Positions 6,819 through 17,619 of a stretch of 64,000 nucleotides of DNA are shown here, piece by piece. Made by a program: the position numbers and the translations under genes. The notes beneath the pieces were generated by a model, which was not told where the DNA came from, ran no database searches, and saw only the letters and a list, made by a program, of their open reading frames with translations. The stretch is from Reyranella humidisoli (GTDB taxonomy: Bacteria; Pseudomonadota; Alphaproteobacteria; Reyranellales; Reyranellaceae). Where the stretch lies: NCBI RefSeq assembly GCF_019039055.1, contig NZ_JAHOPB010000001.1, forward strand, positions 1,612,001 to 1,676,000, read 5' to 3'. Numbering within the stretch: position 1 is the first letter of the stretch; each line of letters opens with the position of its first letter.

Positions 6819-9800
6819 ATGTCGCATTTCCTCGATCGGCTGACGTTCTTCAAGAAAGTCCGGGAGCCGTTCGCCGACGGCCACGGCATCACCACTGAAG
6901 AGAATCGCGGTTGGGAGGATGCCTACCGGAAGCGCTGGCAGCACGACAAGATCGTGCGCTCCACGCATGGTGCTAACTGCACGGGCTCGTGCTCATGGAA
7001 GATCTACGTCAAGGGCGGAATCGTCACCTGGGAGACGCAGCAGACCGACTATCCGCGCACGCGCCCCGAGCTGCCGAATCACGAACCGCGCGGCTGCTCG
7101 CGCGGCGCAAGCTACAGCTGGTATCTCTATTCCGGCAATCGCGTGAAGTATCCGCTGGCTCGCTCGCGCCTGCTGCGGCTGTGGCGCGAGGCACGCGCCA
7201 CCCTGTCGCCGGTCGCGGCATGGGCGTCGATCGTCGAGAATCCTGAGAAACGCAAGGCCTACACCAGCAAGCGCGGGCATGGTGGCTTCGTGCGCGTCGG
7301 CTGGGACGAAGCGACCGAAATCGTCGCCGCGGCCAATGCCTATACGGCAAAAGCTCATGGACCGGACCGGATTTTCGGATTCTCGCCGATCCCGGCCATG
7401 TCGATGGTCTCCTACGCCGCGGGCTCACGCTACCTGTCGCTGATCGGCGGCGTCTGCATGTCTTTCTACGACTGGTACTGCGACCTGCCGCCGGCCTCAC
7501 CGCAGACCTGGGGTGAGCAGACCGACGTGCCCGAGTCGGCCGACTGGTACAATGCGGGGTTCGTCATCCTCTGGGGCTCAAACGTGCCACAGACGCGCAC
7601 GCCCGACGCACATTTCTACACCGAGGCTCGGTACCGCGGCATGAAAAGCGCCGTGATTTGCCCCGACTACTCTGAGGCGTCGAAGTTCGGCGACATCTGG
7701 CTGTCGGTGAAGCAGGGAACCGACTCCGCGCTGGCCATGGCGATGGGTCACGTGATCCTGAAGGAGTATCACGTCGACAGGCAGGCCAAGTATTTCCGCG
7801 ACTATGTCCGCCAGTACACCGATATGCCGATGTTGGTGAAACTTGCCAAGCGCGACGGCATGTACGTTCCCGACCGCTTCGTTCGCGCGTCCGACTTTGA
7901 CGCGTCTCTGGGGGAGTCCAACAATCCCGAATGGAAGACAGTCGCTTTCGATGAAACGACAGGCGATGTCGTGGCGCCACGCGGGTCCATCGGCTTCCGG
8001 TGGGGCGAGAGCGGCAAGTGGAACCTGGAGAACAAGGAATCCGCGGGCAGAGACGTGACCCTCCGGCTGTCGCTCGCCGACGTGCGGGATGAGGCGGTGG
8101 ACGTGGGATTCCCATACTTTGGCAACATCAAGCACGAGCACTTCGCCTCGACGGATCATGAAGGCGTGCTCAAGCGGCGGGTGCCGGTGAAGTCGCTGAA
8201 GCTGGTCGACGGCGACGCGTTCGTCGCCTCGGTTCACGACCTGTTCGTCGCCAACTATGGCGTCGACGCAGGGCTGGGCGGGCCCAACGTCGCCGGGTCG
8301 CTCGACGACGACGTGCCCTACACGCCGGCATGGGCGGAGAAGATCACCGGCATCTCGCGCGACAAGATCATCCAGGTGGCGCGCGAGTTCGCGACCAACG
8401 CCGAGAAGACCAATGGCCGGTCGATGATCATCATCGGCGCAGCGATGAACCACTGGTACCACGCCGACATGAACTATCGCGGCGTGATCAACATGCTGGC
8501 GATGTGCGGCTGCGTTGGGCAGTCCGGCGGCGGCTGGGCGCACTATGTCGGCCAGGAGAAGCTGCGCCCGCAGTCCGGCTGGTTGCCGCTCGCCTTCGCC
8601 CTCGACTGGGGGCGTCCGCCACGGCAGCAGAATTCGACGTCGGCCTTCTATGCCCACAGCGACCAGTGGCGCTACGAGACGATCAACGTCGGCGACATCG
8701 TCTCGCCAACCGCGCCTCCGGGGAAGTGGGACGGCGCGATCATCGACTACAACATCCGTGCCGAGCGCATGGGCTGGCTGCCGTCCGCGCCCCAACTCGA
8801 GACCAACCCGCTGCAGGTGTCGCGCGATGCGGCGGCAGCCGGGATGGAGCCGAGGGACTACGTCGTGCAGAAGCTCAAGAGCGGCGAGCTGAAACTGTCC
8901 TGTGAGGATCCTGATGATCCGAAGAACTGGCCGCGCAACATGTTCGTGTGGCGCTCCAACCTGCTCGGGTCCTCGGGCAAGGGACACGAATACTTCCTGA
9001 AGCATCTGCTGGGTACGACCCATGGCGTGATGGGCAAGGACCTGGGGCAGGAGGGCAAGGCCAAGCCGGCCGAGGCGGTGTGGCACGAGGAGGCGCCGCA
9101 AGGAAAGCTCGACCTGCTGGTCACGCTCGACTTCCGCATGTCCACGACCTGCGTCTACTCCGACATCGTCCTTCCCACGGCCACCTGGTACGAGAAGAAC
9201 GATCTCAACACCTCCGACATGCACCCGTTCATCCACCCGCTGACCGCGGCGGTGGATCCGGTCTGGGAGGCACGCAGCGACTGGGACATTTACAAGTCGA
9301 TCGCCAAGGCATTTTCGCGTGTTGCGCCCGAGGTCCTCGGCGTCGAGAAGGACGTCGTGCTGACGCCGATCATGCACGACAGCCCGGGGGAGATGGCGCA
9401 GCCGTTCGACGTCAAGGACTGGAAGCGCGGCGAGGTCGAGCCGATCCCCGGCAAGACCATGCCCGCCGTCACCGTCGTCGAACGCGACTATCCCAACGTC
9501 TACAAGCGCTTCACTTCACTCGGACCGCTGATGGACAAACTCGGCAACGGCGTCAAAGGCATTGCCTGGCCGACAGGGCACGAGGTCGAGCTGCTGAAGC
9601 AGTTGAACGGCGTCGTGACTACCGAGGGCCCAACCAAAGGTCTGGCGCGCATCGAGAGCGACATCGACGCCGCCGAAACGCTGTTGATGCTGGCGCCGGA
9701 GACCAACGGCGAGGTCGCTGTGCGTGCCTGGGGTGTCCTGTCCAAGACCACGGGCCGCGACCACACCCATCTCGCGTTGCCCAAGGAAGACGAGAAGATT

Positions 9801-10565
9801 CGATTCCGCGATGTCGTGGCTCAGCCGCGCAAGATCATCTCGGCGCCGACCTGGTCGGGGCTGGAGAGTGACAAGGTCTGCTATAACGCCGGTTACACCA
9901 ACGTCCACGAACTGATCCCTTGGCGCACGCTCACCGGGCGCCAGCAGCTCTATCAGGATCACCTCTGGATGCTGGCATTCGGCGAGGGCCTGTGTGTCTA
10001 CCGTCCGCCGCTCGATCTTCGCGCCGTCAAGCCTGTGATCGACCGCCAGCCAAATGGCGAGAAGCAGATCGTGCTGAACTTCATCACGCCCCACCAGAAA
10101 TGGGGCATCCACTCTACCTACACCGACAACCTCATGATGCTGACCCTGTCGCGCGGCGGTCCCATCGTCTGGCTTAGTGAGGTCGATGCTGCGAGGGCGG
10201 GCATCGTCGATAACGACTGGGTCGAAGCCTACAACGTGAACGGCGCTCTGGTCGCCCGCGCCGTCGTCTCTCAGCGCATGAAGGAAGGCACGCTCTTCAT
10301 GTATCACGCGCAGGAGAAGATCGTGAACGTGCCGGGCTCGGAGATGACCGGCAACCGCGGTGGCATCCATAACTCGGTCACGCGCGTGGTGATGAAGCCG
10401 ACGCATATGATCGGCGGCTATGCCCAGCAGGCCTACGGCTTCAACTACTACGGCACCATCGGGACCAACCGCGACGAGTTCGTGGTGTTGCGCAAGCTCG
10501 GCAAGGTCGACTGGCTCGAACGCCCGCACAAGGACGCCGTTCCCGTCCTCAGCGCCGCCGAGTGA
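6819..10565 (+). CDS. narG: respiratory nitrate reductase alpha subunit
   Basis: The 1248-residue catalytic subunit of membrane-bound nitrate reductase binds Mo-bis-MGD and an N-terminal [4Fe-4S] cluster. It reduces nitrate to nitrite on the cytoplasmic face. Visible hallmarks are the cluster ligands His50, Cys54, Cys58 and Cys93 in STHGANCTGSCSWKIYVKGG and the following block, and the stretch EQTDVPESADWYN, which contains the aspartate that ligands molybdenum in characterised NarG. The C-terminal molybdopterin-dinucleotide domain begins near residue 1070. Length matches NarG of other proteobacteria. It has no twin-arginine export signal, as expected for a cytoplasm-facing enzyme. It lies 12 bases after narK and 14 before narH in the nar operon. 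Confidence 0.97.
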   Translation: MSHFLDRLTFFKKVREPFADGHGITTEENRGWEDAYRKRWQHDKIVRSTHGANCTGSCSWKIYVKGGIVTWETQQTDYPRTRPELPNHEPRGCSRGASYSWYLYSGNRVKYPLARSRLLRLWREARATLSPVAAWASIVENPEKRKAYTSKRGHGGFVRVGWDEATEIVAAANAYTAKAHGPDRIFGFSPIPAMSMVSYAAGSRYLSLIGGVCMSFYDWYCDLPPASPQTWGEQTDVPESADWYNAGFVILWGSNVPQTRTPDAHFYTEARYRGMKSAVICPDYSEASKFGDIWLSVKQGTDSALAMAMGHVILKEYHVDRQAKYFRDYVRQYTDMPMLVKLAKRDGMYVPDRFVRASDFDASLGESNNPEWKTVAFDETTGDVVAPRGSIGFRWGESGKWNLENKESAGRDVTLRLSLADVRDEAVDVGFPYFGNIKHEHFASTDHEGVLKRRVPVKSLKLVDGDAFVASVHDLFVANYGVDAGLGGPNVAGSLDDDVPYTPAWAEKITGISRDKIIQVAREFATNAEKTNGRSMIIIGAAMNHWYHADMNYRGVINMLAMCGCVGQSGGGWAHYVGQEKLRPQSGWLPLAFALDWGRPPRQQNSTSAFYAHSDQWRYETINVGDIVSPTAPPGKWDGAIIDYNIRAERMGWLPSAPQLETNPLQVSRDAAAAGMEPRDYVVQKLKSGELKLSCEDPDDPKNWPRNMFVWRSNLLGSSGKGHEYFLKHLLGTTHGVMGKDLGQEGKAKPAEAVWHEEAPQGKLDLLVTLDFRMSTTCVYSDIVLPTATWYEKNDLNTSDMHPFIHPLTAAVDPVWEARSDWDIYKSIAKAFSRVAPEVLGVEKDVVLTPIMHDSPGEMAQPFDVKDWKRGEVEPIPGKTMPAVTVVERDYPNVYKRFTSLGPLMDKLGNGVKGIAWPTGHEVELLKQLNGVVTTEGPTKGLARIESDIDAAETLLMLAPETNGEVAVRAWGVLSKTTGRDHTHLALPKEDEKIRFRDVVAQPRKIISAPTWSGLESDKVCYNAGYTNVHELIPWRTLTGRQQLYQDHLWMLAFGEGLCVYRPPLDLRAVKPVIDRQPNGEKQIVLNFITPHQKWGIHSTYTDNLMMLTLSRGGPIVWLSEVDAARAGIVDNDWVEAYNVNGALVARAVVSQRMKEGTLFMYHAQEKIVNVPGSEMTGNRGGIHNSVTRVVMKPTHMIGGYAQQAYGFNYYGTIGTNRDEFVVLRKLGKVDWLERPHKDAVPVLSAAE

Positions 10566-10579
10566 AGGGGAGAAGTATC

Positions 10580-12102
<1,523 letters not shown>

Positions 12103-12103
<1 letters not shown>

Positions 12104-12873
12104 TGAAGACGCTCAGGGCCCTCGCCGCACTGCTTTCCTACCCGAGCACCGACCTCATCGAGGCGGCCGACGAAATCCGCCAGGTAATCGACAGCGATGG
12201 CATCCTGCCATTGGCGGTACGAGGGGAGCTTCATCGATTGATCGATGACCTCGCCGGGGGCGATCTCTACGACCTGCAGGAGCGCTACGGCCTGCTGTTC
12301 GACCGTACGCGATCGCTGTCGCTGCATCTCTTCGAGCATGTCCACGGCGAGAGTCGAGACCGTGGCCAGGCCATGGTCGACCTGCTCAAGCTCTACGAAG
12401 AGAGCGGCTACACGCCCACCGCGACCGAGCTGCCTGACTTCCTGCCGCTGTTCCTGGAGTATGCGTCGACGCGTCCGCCGCAGGCGGCCATCGAGCTGAT
12501 CGGCCAGCCGGCCAACGTGATCGCGGCCCTCAGGGAGCGCCTGGCAAAGCGGAGTTCGCCTTACGTCGCCGTGATGTCTGCGCTGCTGGCGATTTCGAAA
12601 GCCAGGCTCGATGAGAAGGCGCTGGCGGTGCTGCGGGCAGAACCCGATCCCGAACCGGACGATCTCGAGGCATTGGACGCAGCCTGGGAAGAGGAGGAAG
12701 TGACCTTCGGTCCGGGGGCTGCCGACGCGAAGGGTGCGTGCGGCGTCGAGGGGCTTTCGACCCGGCTGCGCGCGGCCATGCGGCCGGCCGAAGGTGTCGC
12801 ACCGCCTCTCGCTCATGGAAGATCGACTGGGCGTCACGCCACGGCGCCCTCCAACCCGGGAGTCCGGTCATGA
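12103..12873 (+). CDS. narJ: nitrate reductase assembly chaperone NarJ
   Basis: This 256-residue cytoplasmic chaperone is needed for molybdenum-cofactor insertion into NarG and for assembly of NarGH with NarI. The family features are LAALLSYPSTDLIEAADEIR at the start, LQERYGLLFDRTRSLSLHLF, then HVHGESRDRGQAMVDLLKLY and ELPDFLPLFLEYAS. The last 45 residues or so are acidic, then low-complexity, longer than the E. coli protein but common in alphaproteobacteria. The start ATG overlaps the narH stop and the stop overlaps the narI start, so expression is translationally coupled on both sides. Confidence 0.95.
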
Positions 12874-13598
12874 AGGACTACGTCTTCCATCTCCTGTTCG
12901 TCTGGTATCCCTACATCTGCCTGACGATCTTCCTGCTCGGCAGCCTGATCCGGTTCGACCGCGAGCAATACACCTGGCGCGCCAGCTCCAGTCAGATCCT
13001 GCGCAAGCGTCAGCTCGCCTGGGGCTCCAATCTGTTCCATGTCGGCATCCTGTTCCTGCTGCTGGGGCATACAGTGGGTCTGCTGACGCCGACCTGGCTC
13101 TACACGCTCTTCATCACCGTCGAGCACAAGCAGCTGATCGCCGTCGCCGCCGGTGGCATTGCGGGCGTCGTCTGCTTCGTCGGCCTCACCATGCTGCTGC
13201 ACCGTCGCCTGTTCGATGTCCGCATCCGCGCAAACAGCTCGGTGATGGACATCGCCATCCTGGCGATCCTGTGGCTCCAGCTCTGTCTCGGCCTCGCCAC
13301 GCTGCCGTTCTCCTTCGCGCATTCGGACGGGTCGGTGATGCTGATCCTGTCGCACTGGGCGCAGGGCATCGTGATCCTGCATCCGGTCGACGCCAGGCCA
13401 TTGCAAGGCCTCGACTGGCCCTACCTCACGCACCTTGTGTTGGGCATGACCCTGTTCCTCGTGTTCCCATTCAGCCGCCTGGTGCACATCTGGTCGGCAC
13501 CGGTCTGGTACCTCGGCCGTCGTGGCTACCAGGTCGTGCGTCGGCGGCGTCCCCTGTCTGAATCGGGTCGACCTGTCTCTCGTCAGCCGGCGGAGTGA
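12870..13598 (+). CDS. narI: respiratory nitrate reductase gamma subunit (cytochrome b)
   Basis: This 242-residue integral membrane protein with five helices takes electrons from quinol and passes them through two b hemes to NarH. It opens MKDYVFHLLFVWYPYICLTI and has FHVGILFLLLGHTVGLLTP and the late YLTHLVLGMTLFLVFPFSRL segment, which hold the expected heme-ligand histidines. The ATG at 12870 overlaps the narJ stop (ATGA). Longer frames running back into narJ are artefacts. Length is slightly above E. coli NarI because of a basic C-terminal tail. Confidence 0.96.
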   Translation: MKDYVFHLLFVWYPYICLTIFLLGSLIRFDREQYTWRASSSQILRKRQLAWGSNLFHVGILFLLLGHTVGLLTPTWLYTLFITVEHKQLIAVAAGGIAGVVCFVGLTMLLHRRLFDVRIRANSSVMDIAILAILWLQLCLGLATLPFSFAHSDGSVMLILSHWAQGIVILHPVDARPLQGLDWPYLTHLVLGMTLFLVFPFSRLVHIWSAPVWYLGRRGYQVVRRRRPLSESGRPVSRQPAE

Positions 13599-13603
13599 AA
13601 GCG

Positions 13604-14455
13604 ATGAGCACCTCTCAGTCGGCCGCTGCACCGCACCCGGCCCGCCGTCGCTTCACCCGACCGGTACCGGTCAGCGTCAACGGCGTGGTCATCCCGAGTG
13701 CGGCCATCGCTCGCGAAACCCAGCATCATCAGGCCTCCGATCCCGACCAGGCCTGGATGCTGGCGGCTCAGGCGTTGGCAATCCGCGAATTGCTGTCGCA
13801 GGAGGCCGAAAGGCTCTCGATCGTGGCCGAGCCGATCGATGACGGCGAGGGCCGCCGCGAGACGCCGCACGAGGCGCGCCTGCGCGCCCTGATCGAGCGT
13901 GAGGTGGTCGTGCCAAGCGCCGATGAAGGCGCATGCCGGCGCTACTACGACGCCAACATCCGCCGCTTCCGCTCACCCGACCTGTTCGAGGCTGCCCATA
14001 TCCTGTTCGTGGCGGCACCGGATGACATTGTCGCCCGCGACGCAGCCCGAGAGTCCGCGATGGCACTGGTCGCCCGGCTGGCGGAGGAACCCGCCGGTTT
14101 CGCCGCTGCAGCCGCCGCGCACTCGGCCTGCCCGTCGTCGAAGCAGGGCGGCAATCTCGGCCAGGTCAGCACGGGCCAGACCGTTCCCGAGTTCGAGATG
14201 GCGTTGCGCGGCATGGTTCCAGGGCTGGTTCATCCCGAGCCCGTCGAGAGCCGCTATGGTCTGCATGTCGTGCGGCTCGACCGCCGCGTCGACGGCGAGG
14301 TGCTGCCGTTCGATCTCGTCCGGGATCGCATTGCCGATTACCTCGACGAGGCGGTCCGCCGCCGCGCCCAGCAGCAATACGTATCAATCCTGGCCGGCCG
14401 CGCCCAGGTCGCCGGTGTCGATCTCGCCGCCGCGCGCGGCCCGCTCGTTCAGTAG
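13604..14455 (+). CDS. PpiC-type peptidyl-prolyl isomerase of the nar operon
   Basis: This 283-residue protein has a parvulin domain at about 125-235. It includes the conserved AAHILFVAAPDD and, after it, HSACPSSKQGGNLGQVSTGQ and a GLHVVRLDRRVDGEVLPFDL end. Such isomerases are frequently the fifth gene of narGHJI operons and resemble NifM. They are thought to assist folding of an operon product, though a substrate has not been proven to my knowledge. No signal peptide is evident, so it probably acts in the cytoplasm. The ATG at 13604 has GGAG eight bases upstream; an overlapping GTG at 13595 is an alternative. It follows narI by five bases and precedes the next gene by nine. Confidence 0.88.
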   Translation: MSTSQSAAAPHPARRRFTRPVPVSVNGVVIPSAAIARETQHHQASDPDQAWMLAAQALAIRELLSQEAERLSIVAEPIDDGEGRRETPHEARLRALIEREVVVPSADEGACRRYYDANIRRFRSPDLFEAAHILFVAAPDDIVARDAARESAMALVARLAEEPAGFAAAAAAHSACPSSKQGGNLGQVSTGQTVPEFEMALRGMVPGLVHPEPVESRYGLHVVRLDRRVDGEVLPFDLVRDRIADYLDEAVRRRAQQQYVSILAGRAQVAGVDLAAARGPLVQ

Positions 14456-14464
14456 GAGGCGGCC

Positions 14465-14806
14465 ATGGTGCTGGGCGAGGTTCTGGAACGACTGGGCGAT
14501 GAGACTTTCGCCGCCGGGACGCTGGTGGCGCTGGAGGATCTCAACCTGATGGTCCGGGTCGAGGCGGCCGGCCGGCCGTTCGGGGAGGGAATCGGAGAGT
14601 ACGCCGCCGGGGCCTCGCGCCGCTTTGCACAGCTCGCTTCCGACGACGATTGGCTCGCCCTCATGACGGCGCTCGAGCGCGCCGACGATGCCGGCACGGC
14701 CTGCCTGAAGCACATGCTCGAATGGTCGCTGCGCCACGACGCCCACAGTGCTGACGGCGGTGCAGATGGGGGCTGTGGCGGCCAATGCACCTGTAAGGGG
14801 AGTTGA
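14465..14806 (+). CDS. small unknown protein of the nar operon with a cysteine-rich tail
   Basis: This 113-residue cytoplasmic protein has no family I recognise with certainty. The start has AGGAGG six bases upstream. It opens MVLGEVLERLGDETFAAGTL, a helical and acidic N-terminal half, and ends in a Gly/Asp-rich stretch finishing CGGQCTCKGS. The three closely spaced cysteines suggest metal or cluster binding. It lies nine bases after ppiC and three before the DUF2478 gene, so it belongs to the nar transcript. A role in maturation of the nitrate reductase or its cofactors is plausible by position but unproven. Confidence 0.75.
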   Translation: MVLGEVLERLGDETFAAGTLVALEDLNLMVRVEAAGRPFGEGIGEYAAGASRRFAQLASDDDWLALMTALERADDAGTACLKHMLEWSLRHDAHSADGGADGGCGGQCTCKGS

Positions 14807-14809
14807 ACG

Positions 14810-15379
14810 ATGTCCGACGTGCTCATCGCCGCGCTGGCCTATGCCGACGGCGTCTATCCTGATCGCGTGATGGCCCGCGCCATCGAACCGTTGCGCGAGC
14901 GCGGCATTGCCCTGGCGGGCGCGCTGCAACTGGAGTCCACAGGCATGGAGGGCCGGCACCCTTGCGATATCGTCCTGCAGGATCTCTCGACGGGCGAAGT
15001 CACGGCGATCGCCGAAGATCGCGGCCGGGAGGCGCGCGGATGCCGGCTCGATGTCGGCCTCCTGACCGATCTGGCCGAGGCCGTCACCGCGAGCCTCCGC
15101 CTTGAGCAACCGCGTCTTCTGGTGGTCAACAAGTTCGGCAAGATCGAAGCCGACGGCGGCGGCCTGCGCGGCGCGATCGCCGAGGCGGTCAGCCAGGGCA
15201 TTCCGGTCCTGGTCGGTGTTCCGGCGCGCAATCTCGACCGCTGGCGCATCTTTGCCGGACCGCTCGCGGTGGAACTGCCGGCTGACTCTTCCGTGATCGC
15301 CGAGTGGCTCCAGGCGCATGGCCTGCCCGTCGCGCCGGGCGTCGGCGTGCGGGATGCCGGTACGCTGCGGCGCGGCTAG
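14810..15379 (+). CDS. DUF2478 protein, linked to molybdenum enzymes
   Basis: This 189-residue protein matches the DUF2478 pattern as I know it: a short N-terminal strand, HPCDIVLQDLSTGE, EARGCRLDVGLLTDLAEAV and the typical PRLLVVNKFGKIEADGGGLR followed by GIPVLVGVPARNLDRW. The family resembles P-loop nucleotide-binding proteins without an obvious complete Walker A. Members are often encoded next to molybdate transport or molybdenum enzymes. Here it follows narGHJI-ppiC, which agrees with a role in molybdenum or cofactor supply. An SD (AAGGGGAG) precedes ATG 14810. Biochemical function is not known to me. Confidence 0.85.
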   Translation: MSDVLIAALAYADGVYPDRVMARAIEPLRERGIALAGALQLESTGMEGRHPCDIVLQDLSTGEVTAIAEDRGREARGCRLDVGLLTDLAEAVTASLRLEQPRLLVVNKFGKIEADGGGLRGAIAEAVSQGIPVLVGVPARNLDRWRIFAGPLAVELPADSSVIAEWLQAHGLPVAPGVGVRDAGTLRRG

Positions 15380-15397
15380 CAGCGCGGATGACATGAG

Positions 15398-15871
15398 ATG
15401 GACGATCTCACGCTCGCGCGGGCGGTACATGTCCTGGCGGTGATCCACTGGATCGGCGGTGTCGCCTTCGTAACCGCGGTAATCCTGCCCGCCTTCGTTG
15501 TCTTCGAGGAGCCATCGCGGCGCCTGGCCCTCTTCGAGGCGATCGAACATCGCTTCTCCACCCAGGTGAAGGTTTCGGTTCCCCTGGCTGGCTTCAGCGG
15601 CGCCTACATGGCGTGGCGTCTCGACTTGTGGGGCCGGTTCCTCGAACCGGCCGGATGGTGGCTGGCGGCAATGGTGCTTGTCTGGGTGCTGTTCATGACG
15701 CTCCTCTTCTTGGTCGAGCCACTGGTGTTGCGCGGCCCTTTCCGTCGCCGGGTCGCTGCCGATCCGGCCGGCACATTCCGGATCATGCACCTTGCACACA
15801 TCGTTCTGCTCGCGATGGGCATGGGGGTCGCGGCAGCGGGTGTGCTTGGCGCCCACGGGCTGCTGGGTTGA
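15398..15871 (+). CDS. CopD-like small integral membrane protein
   Basis: The protein is 157 residues with four hydrophobic segments. Conserved-looking histidines occur in RAVHVLAVIHWIGGVAFVTA and near the last helix, MHLAHIVLLAMGMGVAAAG. This arrangement is that of CopD/DUF2269-like four-helix membrane proteins, which may bind copper or heme. It follows the DUF2478 gene by 18 bases on the same strand and is probably the tail of the nar operon. Heme or copper handling beside nitrate and NO enzymes would make sense, but the sequence alone does not prove it. Confidence 0.6.
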   Translation: MDDLTLARAVHVLAVIHWIGGVAFVTAVILPAFVVFEEPSRRLALFEAIEHRFSTQVKVSVPLAGFSGAYMAWRLDLWGRFLEPAGWWLAAMVLVWVLFMTLLFLVEPLVLRGPFRRRVAADPAGTFRIMHLAHIVLLAMGMGVAAAGVLGAHGLLG

Positions 15872-15890
15872 GGCCGCAAAGGAACAGGAA

Positions 15891-16181
15891 ATGTCGGCAC
15901 TGGCCCGCCTTGCGTCGCGCTTCCTGGCGGCCGCGACGATCGTCATCGCGTCCGCCAGCTGCACGTCGACCCAACCGGCGTCGCCTCGCCTGTTGGCGCG
16001 TTGCACGCAGCTCTACATGCTCTGGTTTAGGTACGAACAGCACACCACGTTCCATCACACGGGACAGCAGGCACAGGCTGAACTTGCACTCGATGATTGC
16101 AAGCAAGGCCGTTACGACGCCGGTCTTCAGCAACTGGAAAAGATGCTGCGGCGCGGCCAGGTTCCCATTCCTCCTGAGTGA
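15891..16181 (+). CDS. small lipoprotein
   Basis: A 96-residue protein begins at ATG 15891 with AGGAAC/AGGA just upstream. The first 23 residues form a signal peptide that ends IVIASASC, a lipobox-like site with Cys at about residue 24. The mature part has paired cysteines (LLARCTQLYML and LALDDCKQGRYDAGLQQLEK) that could form a disulphide in the periplasm. No family is recognised. It lies 19 bases after the CopD-like gene and may be the last gene of the nar transcript. Confidence 0.6.
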   Translation: MSALARLASRFLAAATIVIASASCTSTQPASPRLLARCTQLYMLWFRYEQHTTFHHTGQQAQAELALDDCKQGRYDAGLQQLEKMLRRGQVPIPPE

Positions 16182-16390
16182 TGTCTCCCGGAGCGACCGT
16201 CGTCGGCCAACGGAGGGATTTGAACCGGAGGGCCTCCGAGCAACGGTGCGGGCCACGCGGGCCAACGGACATTGCGTCGTCTCTCCGTCCGGGACGTCCT
16301 CTTCAAACGTGCCGGGTTGAGGCACATCAATGCGCGCTTGCCGCGGAACTGGCCCGCTTGTCTGGCGGGAACGCAAGGGAGGCGGCGGTG

Positions 16391-17548
16391 ATGGAAACTC
16401 CCCACGAGCATGGCGCGCTCCAGGAGACGGTAAGGCGGTTCGTCGAGCAGGAACTGATTCCCCTAGAGAAGACGATGCTGGCGCGCGAGGCCGGCGGCGG
16501 AGAACTCCATTTGACCGCGGCCGAGTCGGCGCCCCTTCTGCAGAAGTGTCGTGAACTGGGGCTTTGGGGCCTCGATGCGCCGGCCGAACTGGGCGGTGCC
16601 GACCTGTCGACAACCGCACTGATGCTGGTGCAGCAAGAACTGAGCCGCACCGTTATTCCTTTCTCTTTTCCCCCTGAATCCCCGGTTCTGCGTCTGCTGC
16701 TGGCGGTGGCGAACGAGGACCAGCGCGAGCGTTATCTGACGCCATACGCCGAGGGGAAGCTCCGCTCCGCCACGGCGATCTCCGAGCCGGGTGCCGGCGC
16801 CGATCCCGCGGCGATGGCCACGCGCGCCGTACAGGACGGTACACATTGGGTCCTCAACGGTCGCAAGCTCTGGGTGAGCTACATGCCGCAGGCGGATTTT
16901 ACCATCGTTCTGGCCCGCACCGCCGCAGGTAGAGATCATCGCGGCATTACCGCCTTCATCGTCGACCGTGACACGCCGGGCTTCCGCATTGAGCGCGAGA
17001 TTCCCATGCTCGGCGGTCATCGCACCTACGAGATCGCGATCGAGGATTGTCGCATACCGCACAGCCAGGTGCTGGGCGAACCCGGCAGCGGCTTCGCGCA
17101 CATGCAGCTTCGGCTCACGCGTCGCCGACTGCTGATGGGCCCGATGTGCATTGGCATGGCGCGCCGGGCGCTCGACATGATGTGCGATCACGCCAAACAG
17201 CGCACCACTTTCGGCGTCAGGCTCGCCGACCGCCAGGCCATTCAGTGGTGGATCGCCGACGCGGCGATCGCGATCCATGCTTGCGAGTTGATGGCACTGG
17301 ACGCCGCGGTCAAGCAGGACGCCGGCCGTGATGTCCGCACCGAAGCTTCAATGATCAAGGTTTTTGCCACCGAGATGGCGAGCCGGGTAATCGACCACGC
17401 CATGCAGGCTTTCGGCGCTATGGGGATGACGAAGGAAATGCCCCTGCAGCTCATGGCGCAAAAGGTGCGGACCATGCGCGTCTACGAAGGGCCGACCGAG
17501 GTGCACCGCATGGTGGTCGCCCGCCGGCAGTTGGCTCAGGGACGATGA
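16391..17548 (+). CDS. acyl-CoA dehydrogenase
   Basis: This 385-residue FAD enzyme has the normal three-part fold: an N-terminal helical domain at about 1-120, a middle beta domain with SATAISEPGAGADPAAMATR and a C-terminal helical domain. The C-terminus carries QAFGAMGMTKEMPLQLMAQ and VYEGPTEVHRMVVARRQ, close to the usual family ending. It oxidises an acyl-CoA to an enoyl-CoA, passing electrons to ETF; the chain-length class cannot be read. The frame is open from 16178, but ATG 16391, with GGGAGG nearby, gives the normal N-terminus. The 210 bases upstream hold nothing I recognise. It is probably a separate unit from nar. Confidence 0.9.
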   Translation: METPHEHGALQETVRRFVEQELIPLEKTMLAREAGGGELHLTAAESAPLLQKCRELGLWGLDAPAELGGADLSTTALMLVQQELSRTVIPFSFPPESPVLRLLLAVANEDQRERYLTPYAEGKLRSATAISEPGAGADPAAMATRAVQDGTHWVLNGRKLWVSYMPQADFTIVLARTAAGRDHRGITAFIVDRDTPGFRIEREIPMLGGHRTYEIAIEDCRIPHSQVLGEPGSGFAHMQLRLTRRRLLMGPMCIGMARRALDMMCDHAKQRTTFGVRLADRQAIQWWIADAAIAIHACELMALDAAVKQDAGRDVRTEASMIKVFATEMASRVIDHAMQAFGAMGMTKEMPLQLMAQKVRTMRVYEGPTEVHRMVVARRQLAQGR

Positions 17549-17619
17549 GCCCAGAGCGCGGGGGCGGCGCCGGCGCCGCCATCGCCAGCCTTTTCGTCCG
17601 CTACGAGGGGCGCGATGTC

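Noticed and set aside
16200..16300. GGATTTGAACC, reminiscent of a reversed tRNA T-loop
   Set aside because: The flanking bases do not pair as a T-stem and no acceptor or anticodon arm can be formed.
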